7,112 nt of DNA from Patescibacteria group bacterium (lineage in GTDB: Bacteria > Patescibacteriota > Gracilibacteria > BD1-5 > UBA2023), in NCBI GenBank assembly GCA_030836665.1, contig JAUPLX010000132.1, positions 1 through 7,112 on the forward strand. Reading direction: 5' to 3'. Each line of letters starts with the position of its first letter. Position 1 is the stretch's first letter. Position numbers and translations under genes: made by a program. The notes beneath the pieces were generated by a model. The model had not been told where the DNA came from, made no database searches, and saw only the letters and a list, made by a program, of their open reading frames with translations. Below are positions 1 through 6,179 of the stretch, piece by piece.

Positions 1-826
1 TCCCTATGGCGCTCTGTCCGTTTCCGCATTCGATATTGTAGACCGTCGCGGAATTCGGAGCGACGGCGTTACAGGTAACGACCGAAGACCCTCCGACTCC
101 GAGAGATGCGGCCGATACGGTAGCCGAGGCGCACGAAGTATTGGAAAAAAGGACGACGGGGGCACACGAATTCGGGTCGCAGATTTCCCCCGGAGCGAGC
201 CCGGCCCCGGAAGGATCGGCCGGATCGCACGTTTCCTCCGGATCGACTACCGCGTCCCCGCACCACCGCGGATAGATGTTGTAGCACTCCCGATCGACGT
301 ACACGTTCGAGATGTCGAACCTCAATCCGAGATTTCCGTAATCCGTAATGGAAGGGATTCCTCCGGAAAACGGTGAGGAATAATAGGAAGCGTTCAGCGC
401 CGTTCCCGCGTTGGAACGTACGGCACGGCGGACGACGTAGGAGACCTGGGCTACCGGAGTTCCGCGGTCGGCGGGAACGAGATTCGCGAGATTCAGGCTC
501 GAAAGGGAGTTATTCCAGGCAAAATAGTACTGTCCCGGAGCGGGAGCGTACGACGTCGTTTGAACCCAGCCGTTCGGAATATTGACCTTTCCGCCACGTA
601 CGTAGACGTCGACTTGCGACGAACCGGAAACGTAGGACTCGCTGTTCGCGTTATACCGGTCCCAGAGGTGTCCTTGGAAGTTTCCGTAAAAATCGACGTT
701 CCAACTTCCGCCGTCGCAATTCGAGGCTGGCGATGAAACGTCGGATACGACCAGTGCGGAAGCGGAAATCGGAAAGATTCCGCCTATGGCGGCGAGAGCC
801 AGGAGAATGCGCGGTCTGAGGACCAT
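1..826 (-). CDS. Secreted cysteine-rich surface protein, 3'-truncated by window edge
   Basis: The frame is open from an ATG at 826 to the window edge, giving 275 visible residues with no stop. Residues 1-24 form a signal peptide: R4 and R6, a hydrophobic core, then an ASA cleavage site before L25. Residues 25-180 are rich in aromatic, Asn and Ser residues, as in an extracellular beta-rich domain that I do not recognise. A cysteine-rich stretch follows: C181, C189, C200, C216 and C221, with CGDAVVDPEETCD at 189-201. This resembles the CGDGxVxxGExCD disulphide repeats (DUF4215 / Myxococcus Cys-rich repeat type) of secreted proteins. From about residue 222 an Ig-like module with C232, C252 and C267 ends in YNIECGNG at the edge. 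The start lies 12 bases after the stop of the small lipoprotein gene upstream, so the two are probably one transcript. No Shine-Dalgarno is visible. Export is well supported; the function is unknown. Confidence 0.85.
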   Translation of the reverse strand, partial: MVLRPRILLALAAIGGIFPISASALVVSDVSSPASNCDGGSWNVDFYGNFQGHLWDRYNANSESYVSGSSQVDVYVRGGKVNIPNGWVQTTSYAPAPGQYYFAWNNSLSSLNLANLVPADRGTPVAQVSYVVRRAVRSNAGTALNASYYSSPFSGGIPSITDYGNLGLRFDISNVYVDRECYNIYPRWCGDAVVDPEETCDPADPSGAGLAPGEICDPNSCAPVVLFSNTSCASATVSAASLGVGGSSVVTCNAVAPNSATVYNIECGNGQSAIG

Positions 827-838
827 GGGGCGGAAAGA

Positions 839-1006
839 TTAAAATTCGGAAACTTTTCCGGAAACGGTCACGGGAACGTCCTTATCGGAGGAAACGGAGG
901 TAACGCCCTCGCGTGGCGCTTCGGTTTTCGTGGGGCGTTCGGCACCACAAGACACGAGCGCGAAGGAAGCGCAAACGAAAACGAGGGGAAGAATGCCGAT
1001 TTTCAC
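839..1006 (-). CDS. Small lipoprotein (55 aa), GTG start
   Basis: This short gene begins with GTG at 1006 and ends with TAA. The protein starts MKIGILPLVFVCASFALVSC. K2 is followed by a hydrophobic core and a good lipobox, L17-V18-S19-C20, with glycine at +2. Processing by Lgt and signal peptidase II would leave a lipidated peptide of only 36 residues. The mature part is polar, rich in Ser, Thr, Lys, Glu and Val, and probably unstructured. An in-frame TAA lies four codons upstream of the GTG with no other start between, so the start is fixed. A candidate promoter lies 28-54 bases upstream, and the secreted Cys-rich gene follows 12 bases downstream. It could tether or assist that neighbour, but nothing in the sequence shows this. 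No family is recognised. Confidence 0.75.
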   Translation of the reverse strand: MKIGILPLVFVCASFALVSCGAERPTKTEAPREGVTSVSSDKDVPVTVSGKVSEF

Positions 1007-1033
1007 CGAACGGAAGGGTTAGTACTCTTCACG

Positions 1034-1060
1034 ATGATAGTGAACAAAACGGAAAGTCAA
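1034..1060 (-). promoter_or_regulatory. Candidate sigma70-type promoter for the lipoprotein and Cys-rich genes
   Basis: On the minus strand there is TTGACT (1060-1055, five of six consensus bases) and TATCAT (1039-1034, five of six). The spacer is 15 bases, shorter than the preferred 17. A start near 1027 would leave a leader of about 20 bases before the GTG at 1006. It lies between the stop of the 1,204-residue gene and the lipoprotein start, as expected for a separate unit. Confidence 0.45.
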
Positions 1061-1083
1061 CCCCTCGTCCTCGTAGTTCGGGA

Positions 1084-4000
1084 CTAGAATCCCGCGGTAC
1101 CGCCTCCGGTAACCGGAGTCGTCACGCCCGTATTGCCGGAACCTGCGCTGACCCCCGGAGTGGTCGTTCCGCCCGGACCTCCCGGATTCGGGTTCGGATT
1201 CGGATTGCTTGAAGTCTTTACGTCTTCGATCTTCTTTCCGGCATTGCCGCCGATATAGATTCCGAGCGGAGCACCGTCGACGAGGGACGGAGTCGTTACG
1301 GAAGATTCGGCCTTGTCGATCGTTACCGGTCCGGGCTGGACTCCCGGAACGCCGCCTCCGGAAATACGGAGGTTCTTCATGCCGATAGCGTCATTGAAAC
1401 AATCTCCCCACTTGAAGAATACGGCATCGAATTCGATCTTGCTTCCGTTGATTGCGGTGCCCTCCTTCATGGCCGAACGTACGTTGGAATCGGTATCGGT
1501 GGCGGAGGGGTCGAGACCGAGGCGTACGGCGAGTTTGGAGATAATCGGATTCGGGAGACGGTCCACCATCGAACGGCGGAGCGCGTCGTTCTGGAGGGGA
1601 ACGAAGTTATCCTCCCCTCCGTTGCCGCGGCGGGCGACTACGACCGAACCGAGAATCGGGGCCATACCCTTGTGGAGGCTCTTTCCGTTTTTGTCGATCT
1701 GCGAAGATACCGGAAAGGTCACGAGACTCTTCCCATCGTAATTTTCGGGAACGAAGTGTCCTCCTTCCGGCATCTTGGAAGCGTATTCCGCATATGAAAC
1801 CTGCACGGCGTCGCGAATGGATTTCGCGTCTTCGGCGCGAGTGCCGGAGAATTCGACCATGCGCTGTTCGAAAGCGCCGCGGCGTCCGCCGAACGCGTCG
1901 AATTCCTTCATGCCCATGGAGAGGAAAACGTATGCGCGGGCGGCATCGCCAAGATAGCCGTTCTCCGGAGTGCTTTCCGGAACGCGGGAAATGAACGGGG
2001 TTTTCGAAGGTGCCTTGTCGACGGAATCGACGAACGACGAGAGTCCGGATCCGACGAGCCTCTTACGAAGGGCGGCCTTCGATTTTTCGTAGGTTTCGGC
2101 AGTAGCCGGCTTTCCTTCGAGGTATACGTCCTTCATGAAGGCTCCGTACACGCGTTCGAGGACGGCAAGTTTCGCGGAAACGTCCAATCCGGCAGGAAGG
2201 GCTATCCCTTTGGATTTCAAAAGTTTCGCAGCGGAAGCGTAGGTCTTATCGAGGTTTCCCTTGCCATTAAGAAGCGCGTAAATACTCGATTGGAGTTCGC
2301 GGGCGGTTGCCGAACCCATAATCGTGCGGCGGGAAATGCGGTTGCCGATTTTGGCAAGGGCGTCGCGCACCTCGGGAGCGAACTCGTTTTTCGTCGCGAT
2401 GCCGTTTTCGGCCGAATTCGAGGCGGATTTGTCCGCATTCCGTCCAGCGGAAGGAATGCGCGTAATCGAGCGGGTGATTTTTTCCGCCGGTTCGAAATAC
2501 GTAATGCGTCCGTTCTCTTCACGGGGTTCGCCGAAATAGAGGACCCGCGAAACCGATTCGTTGGACGAGAAGTTCAAATACGTCATCTTCGAAATGACCG
2601 ACATGTCGCCGGAGACGTAGAGGCAATCCTTTCCTTTTTCCACCTGGATGGGGGCGGAACCCACGATGCGGTCGACGTCTTTCGGATCCATCGGAACGCG
2701 CAGTACGACGAAATCCGGAGCTTCCGGATCGATGCTGCGGAAATTGTCGATGCGTTCTCCGGCAGCTTCGAGTTTCTGTTTTCCGGTAACGGCTTCGGCG
2801 AATTGGTGGGAAGCCGATTTCGACTCCTTATGCTTGACTCCGGCGAAGCGTTCGAACTTGAGCGATCCGAGGACGAAGAGAAGGATTCCTACGGCTCCGC
2901 TCGTAATGCGCAGGAGTCCGAGGAGATCGGGCGCGAGGCCGACGAAGGTCGTTCCGTCGTTCGTTTTGAGCGTATTGGCCGTGAGTTCGACCTGCGAAAG
3001 GTACGCGTGGCGCATTCCGGCAAGAAGGGCTTTTCGGTCTTCCGGATCCTTGGCTCCGAGATCGTTCATGAAACGTTCGAGGGTCGCGCGCATTTCTTCC
3101 AATTTCGCGATGACGGCTTCTTTTTCCTTCGGATCGGCAAGGCCCTTGGTGACGGTTTCGACGGTTTTTTCGGAAATCTTGGCACTGCCGGATACGAGAT
3201 CTTCGCCGACCGCGTCGAACATGTTCGCCTGAGCGTTTACCATGCGGCGGATTCCGGCGGTTCCCTTGTCGTTTTCCATCGTATCGCTCGATACGCGAAT
3301 ACCCGGAGCTAGGCCCAATTTGGACGAAAACCCAAGCGTCGCGTCAACCGTCCAACTGCCGTCCTTCGCGCGGGCGATGGTCTTCGAGATACCGAACATC
3401 GGTTGCCCATTGAGGAGCCCGACGACGAAGCCGTCGATAATTCCGTTCGTAGCTTTGGAAATGTCGAAAGCGGCACCGATGACGGTATTGCTTCCGAGCG
3501 AAATACCGACCGCGGCGAGACGGATGCGGTCGAAGAGGGTTTCGCGGCTTTCCGGATCGAGGGAAGCGACGATTTCCTTGAGCTTCGGATGATTTTCGAT
3601 GGCATCGTCGATCTTTTTGCGTTCTTCGGGCGAAAGGTTTTTCGCGACGTTCTCGTATACTTGGCGTTGCTCCTTTCGGTAATCCGCAATTTTTCCCTTC
3701 GCGATGGTGGAAAGGGGGATTCCGTAGGAGAGGCGGAGGTTGAGTTCGCGGAGGAAGAGGCTTTTATACCCGATCGGATCGGCATCGAATCCGGAAACCG
3801 GCTTGCCGGTGACGCGTTCGATGACTTTGGCGATCTTCGCTTCGCCCGAGAATCCGCCGGAATCGCGGGAAGGGTCGGAGAGTACGTGGTATATCTGTCC
3901 TTCTCGCGAATCTTTGGCCGCTAGGACATGACCGCTCCAGTCCTCGTCTACGAGGAATTCGAGCATTTTCGACGGACCGGCCTTCGAGTAAGAAGCCACC

Positions 4001-4698
4001 CGTTCGACCGCGCGGACGAATTCTTTCGCTTCGTCGTTTACGAGAATCCACGAATTGAATTTGTATCCGAGTTCGTTCTTGATAATTTCGAAGGCCTTCT
4101 GGGAACCTTCGGATTGGGCTTTTTTCAACCGTTCCGCCAAAGTGGAGATGGTTTCGCTACTCCTTCCTTCGAGTACTTTGGTGAACGAAGCGAGATTGAG
4201 TTCTTTCTGCCCGAGGTCTTCCCCGCGGGTTTCGAACTTACGCCCCTTCCCTTCTTCGACGACGGCGGAAAGGCCTTTGGCATCTTTGCGGCTCTCTTCA
4301 AGGATGCGGAAAGACTTCTCCACGTTCTGAAGATGGACGTCGAGACTCTGTCCGGTCTGTTCGAATACGACCGAGCGGGCTTCCGCATACCAAACGAGCG
4401 AATCGCGGAGGCGGATGGCGGAGGAAATCAAAGACTCCTTCCGGGCTTTTTCTTCGGCGGTCAGAGGCGTTCCGGAACGCTCACGCTCGCGGATGGCGGT
4501 AAGTCCCTCGATAAGCTCCGCCTTGAGTGCGGCGGTCCTTTCCGCGTTGAGCTTCTGAAGATCCTCCAAACGGAGTTCTCCTTTTTCGAGACGTTCGCGA
4601 AGAGCCGCTCCTTCGGAAAGGGGGGTGGCGGAAGTCTTGTCCGCAGTGGTTGCCTTGTCGGCCATAATCGGTTCGTAATGGATATTTTCCTTTTCCAT
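1084..4698 (-). CDS. Large unrecognised protein (1,204 aa), coiled coil, one hydrophobic segment, Pro/Gly-rich tail
   Basis: The product is 1,204 residues if translation begins at ATG 4698; no enzyme or named domain is recognised. Residues 30-150 are charged and helical, with coiled-coil character. Residues 390-470 are richer in Gly and small residues. A single hydrophobic segment spans about 592-613, interrupted by R597 and followed by Lys/Arg residues. There is no N-terminal signal peptide. From about 1113 the protein is low complexity, rich in Gly, Pro and Thr, with (Asn-Pro)4 at 1165-1172. Only two cysteines are present (692 and 1100). The start is uncertain: the best promoter puts the RNA start near 4695, which would favour Met12 (ATG at 4665, protein MADKATTADK). 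The gene follows the terminated 239-residue gene and precedes a lipoprotein gene. A very large structural or envelope-associated protein is a guess only. Confidence 0.85.
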   Translation of the reverse strand: MEKENIHYEPIMADKATTADKTSATPLSEGAALRERLEKGELRLEDLQKLNAERTAALKAELIEGLTAIRERERSGTPLTAEEKARKESLISSAIRLRDSLVWYAEARSVVFEQTGQSLDVHLQNVEKSFRILEESRKDAKGLSAVVEEGKGRKFETRGEDLGQKELNLASFTKVLEGRSSETISTLAERLKKAQSEGSQKAFEIIKNELGYKFNSWILVNDEAKEFVRAVERVASYSKAGPSKMLEFLVDEDWSGHVLAAKDSREGQIYHVLSDPSRDSGGFSGEAKIAKVIERVTGKPVSGFDADPIGYKSLFLRELNLRLSYGIPLSTIAKGKIADYRKEQRQVYENVAKNLSPEERKKIDDAIENHPKLKEIVASLDPESRETLFDRIRLAAVGISLGSNTVIGAAFDISKATNGIIDGFVVGLLNGQPMFGISKTIARAKDGSWTVDATLGFSSKLGLAPGIRVSSDTMENDKGTAGIRRMVNAQANMFDAVGEDLVSGSAKISEKTVETVTKGLADPKEKEAVIAKLEEMRATLERFMNDLGAKDPEDRKALLAGMRHAYLSQVELTANTLKTNDGTTFVGLAPDLLGLLRITSGAVGILLFVLGSLKFERFAGVKHKESKSASHQFAEAVTGKQKLEAAGERIDNFRSIDPEAPDFVVLRVPMDPKDVDRIVGSAPIQVEKGKDCLYVSGDMSVISKMTYLNFSSNESVSRVLYFGEPREENGRITYFEPAEKITRSITRIPSAGRNADKSASNSAENGIATKNEFAPEVRDALAKIGNRISRRTIMGSATARELQSSIYALLNGKGNLDKTYASAAKLLKSKGIALPAGLDVSAKLAVLERVYGAFMKDVYLEGKPATAETYEKSKAALRKRLVGSGLSSFVDSVDKAPSKTPFISRVPESTPENGYLGDAARAYVFLSMGMKEFDAFGGRRGAFEQRMVEFSGTRAEDAKSIRDAVQVSYAEYASKMPEGGHFVPENYDGKSLVTFPVSSQIDKNGKSLHKGMAPILGSVVVARRGNGGEDNFVPLQNDALRRSMVDRLPNPIISKLAVRLGLDPSATDTDSNVRSAMKEGTAINGSKIEFDAVFFKWGDCFNDAIGMKNLRISGGGVPGVQPGPVTIDKAESSVTTPSLVDGAPLGIYIGGNAGKKIEDVKTSSNPNPNPNPGGPGGTTTPGVSAGSGNTGVTTPVTGGGTAGF
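1183..1206 (-). repeat. Four-copy tandem hexamer encoding (Asn-Pro)4
   Basis: On the coding (minus) strand the unit is AATCCG repeated four times; the third copy reads AACCCG. It encodes residues 1165-1172 of the large protein, within its low-complexity tail. Because the unit is a multiple of three, gain or loss of copies changes tail length without breaking the frame. Confidence 0.75.
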
Positions 4699-4701
4699 AC
4701 G

Positions 4702-4730
4702 ATGTTACCATATTCTCCAAGACGGCGCAA
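4702..4730 (-). promoter_or_regulatory. Candidate promoter for the 1,204-aa gene
   Basis: On the minus strand TTGCGC (4730-4725) and TAACAT (4707-4702) are separated by exactly 17 bases. Each matches the sigma70 consensus at about four of six positions, so it is a weak call. The RNA would start near 4695, just inside or at the longest ATG (4698) and about 30 bases before the second ATG (4665). The -35 box overlaps the last bases of the preceding gene's terminator T-run. Confidence 0.35.
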
Positions 4731-4764
4731 AAAACCGAAAACCGGCCCTTGCGGACCGGTTCGG
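4729..4764 (-). terminator. Intrinsic terminator of the 239-aa gene
   Basis: On the minus strand a GC-rich hairpin begins 22 bases after the TAG stop and is followed by six T residues (4734-4729). The stem pairs AACCGG with CCGGTT plus two inner G-C pairs across one A·C mismatch, around a four-base loop. An outer CCG/CGG pairing flanks it with two bulged bases. This is the classical Rho-independent form and separates this gene from the large gene downstream. Confidence 0.85.
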
Positions 4765-4786
4765 ATAGAAGAGACGGGGAAACTTA

Positions 4787-5506
4787 CTACGCCTTCTTGC
4801 GGCGGAATGCCACGAGGGAGAGCGAGAGGAGGAGCGCGAGAGCGACGAAGAGAAAGGATTCCGGGCCGGTTTTAACGGCGGTCGCCTTCGGCGGTACCGG
4901 AGCCGGCTTCGGAGCGGCAGGAGCGGCAACGGCATCGGATGCGAATGCCACGCATTCGTAGTGGGTCTGTACCGGACCGTCCTTTCCGGCGTCGTTAACG
5001 TCGTGGAAAGCTACGGGGAACTTCATGAGTCCGACGTATTCGCCGGCGGTCTTGTCCGATTTCTCAAGGGAAACGTTCGCTCCGAGGTCGGCCTCCATGA
5101 AGGTGACGGTCTTGGAAGGGTCGAGAACGAATTCCTGCTTTCCGGTTCCGGTGAGGGAATCCACCCAGAGCACTTCGGTACCGTACTTCCAGAAGGTCGC
5201 GGGGTCGGAAGGAGTGTTCTTCCAAGAAACGCCTTCGCCTCCGAGATTCACCATTTCCGGATATACCTGCTCGTCCTTGTAGGCGATTTGTTCGGTAGCG
5301 TTCTTATTGGTCCAAGTATCGTAGAGGCCGGTGATCTTTTGTCCTACGGCCACTTTTCCGCCTTCGAAACACTGGTTGCAGTTATTCGCGGTAAAGAAAG
5401 CCTGGGTGGAACATTCGATTTCCTTATAGTCGCCCGGCAACGCGAATGCCTGGGAAATGGAAGCGAAAGCGAGCGCGGCGGCGAGGGTGAGGGACATGGC
5501 CTTCAT
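4787..5506 (-). CDS. Secreted surface protein with C-terminal KTGPE plus transmembrane anchor (239 aa)
   Basis: Residues 1-22 form a signal peptide (K2, hydrophobic core, AFA cleavage before L23). The exported domain spans about 23-190 and has four cysteines, C32, C43, C46 and C185. C43-N-Q-C46 is a CxxC-like pair, so two disulphides are plausible. Residues 192-211 are a Pro/Ala/Lys linker of the kind that spans a cell wall. Then come K212-T-G-P-E216, a hydrophobic helix (217-234) and the basic tail RRKKA. This has the layout of a sortase sorting signal (motif, helix, positive tail), but the motif is not LPXTG. A simple membrane anchor is the alternative. The gene has its own promoter and a strong terminator, so it is monocistronic. 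I recall similar proteins in CPR genomes but cannot name a family. Confidence 0.88.
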   Translation of the reverse strand: MKAMSLTLAAALAFASISQAFALPGDYKEIECSTQAFFTANNCNQCFEGGKVAVGQKITGLYDTWTNKNATEQIAYKDEQVYPEMVNLGGEGVSWKNTPSDPATFWKYGTEVLWVDSLTGTGKQEFVLDPSKTVTFMEADLGANVSLEKSDKTAGEYVGLMKFPVAFHDVNDAGKDGPVQTHYECVAFASDAVAAPAAPKPAPVPPKATAVKTGPESFLFVALALLLSLSLVAFRRKKA

Positions 5507-5545
5507 AAAACCGGATGCGGAAGGGATAAAACGGACGTTTGCCGA

Positions 5546-5573
5546 ATATTACGGGCGCGCACGGGGAAGTCAA
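5546..5573 (-). promoter_or_regulatory. Promoter of the 239-aa surface protein gene
   Basis: On the minus strand TTGACT (5573-5568, five of six) is followed after 16 bases by TAATAT (5551-5546, four of six). RNA would start near 5539, giving a leader of about 33 bases before ATG 5506. An A/T tract lies immediately upstream of the -35 box and could act as an UP element. No Shine-Dalgarno precedes the ATG. Confidence 0.6.
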
Positions 5574-5580
5574 AAATTTT

Positions 5581-5609
5581 TTGCCGGGGAGCGGCATCCC
5601 GTATATAAT
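5581..5609 (+). promoter_or_regulatory. Promoter of frr
   Basis: TTGCCG (5581-5586, four of six) and a perfect TATAAT (5604-5609) are separated by 17 bases. RNA would start near 5616, leaving a leader of about 23 bases before ATG 5639. The A5T6 tract just upstream may serve as an UP element shared with the opposite promoter. The leader is pyrimidine-rich (CTCCTCCTCCC) and lacks a Shine-Dalgarno sequence. Confidence 0.7.
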
Positions 5610-5638
5610 CCTTCCCGATTTTACTCCTCCTCCCGATT

Positions 5639-6178
5639 ATGCTCGCAAATCTTTCCCACGACCTCCAAAAAGCGGAAGAACACCTCCATAACGAATTCAA
5701 CCGCCTCCAAGTAGGGCGTGCCAACCCCGCCATCGTAGAAGGAATCATGGTATTGGCATACGGCAGCCTTGGTCCTCTGCGTAACGTCGCGTCGATTGGG
5801 GTTATGGACGCGCAGACCCTTTCCATCCAGCCCTACGACCGCTCGCTCATCAAGGATATCGACCGCGCCATTACCGACGCGAATCTCGGCCTCAATCCGC
5901 AAAACAACGGGGAAACCATCCTTATCAAAATTCCGACGCTCACCGAAGAACGCCGCCGCGACCTCGCGAAGATCGCGAAAAAGCTCGCCGACGAAGGAAA
6001 GATCGCGGTGCGTAACATTCGCGCCGACTACCTCAAGAAGATCAAAAATCAGGGGGACGACGTTTCGGAAGACCTCGTTTCCCAACAGGAAAAGGAGCTT
6101 CAGAAGGCCGTAGACGCCGAATCGAAGAAGATCGACGACCTCCTCGCTAAGAAGGAGGCCGACATTATGAAAATCTAA
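5639..6178 (+). CDS. frr: Ribosome recycling factor
   Basis: RRF acts in the cytoplasm with EF-G to split post-termination ribosomes. The 179-residue product is close to the usual ~185. Recognisable signatures are VGRANPAIVEGI (25-36), YGSLGPLRNVASI (41-53), LGLNPQ (84-88 region), PTLTEERRRDLAKIAK (99-114) and AVRNIR (123-128). R125 and R128 correspond to the conserved arginines of the AVRNxR segment in the E. coli protein. Residues 1-29 and 104-179 would form the three-helix domain I, and 30-103 the beta-rich domain II. The ATG at 5639 gives the expected N-terminus. In many bacteria frr lies beside pyrH and tsf. Here it has its own promoter, stands opposite a surface-protein gene, and is followed one base after its stop by an unrecognised gene. 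Confidence 0.97.
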   Translation: MLANLSHDLQKAEEHLHNEFNRLQVGRANPAIVEGIMVLAYGSLGPLRNVASIGVMDAQTLSIQPYDRSLIKDIDRAITDANLGLNPQNNGETILIKIPTLTEERRRDLAKIAKKLADEGKIAVRNIRADYLKKIKNQGDDVSEDLVSQQEKELQKAVDAESKKIDDLLAKKEADIMKI

Positions 6179-6179
6179 A

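Noticed and set aside
373..585. Short plus-strand frame of 70 codons
   Set aside because: Arg/Ser-rich composition typical of shadow frames; it is antisense to the secreted Cys-rich gene.
1079..1094. Hairpin CGGGA/TCCCG over the stop codon of the large gene as a terminator
   Set aside because: The stem is only five pairs and no T-run follows on the minus strand.
2290..3312. Plus-strand open frame of 340 codons opposite the large gene
   Set aside because: It has no signal, motif or leader, and lies entirely antisense to the better-supported gene. Long antisense frames are frequent across that gene because of its codon pattern.
3928..4875. Plus-strand open frame of 315 codons
   Set aside because: It crosses the terminator and promoter between two well-supported minus-strand genes and overlaps both.
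5621..6085. Minus-strand open frame opposite frr, with a GGAGGAGG nearby
   Set aside because: It is antisense to conserved frr, and the purine run is simply the complement of the frr leader with no suitably placed start.
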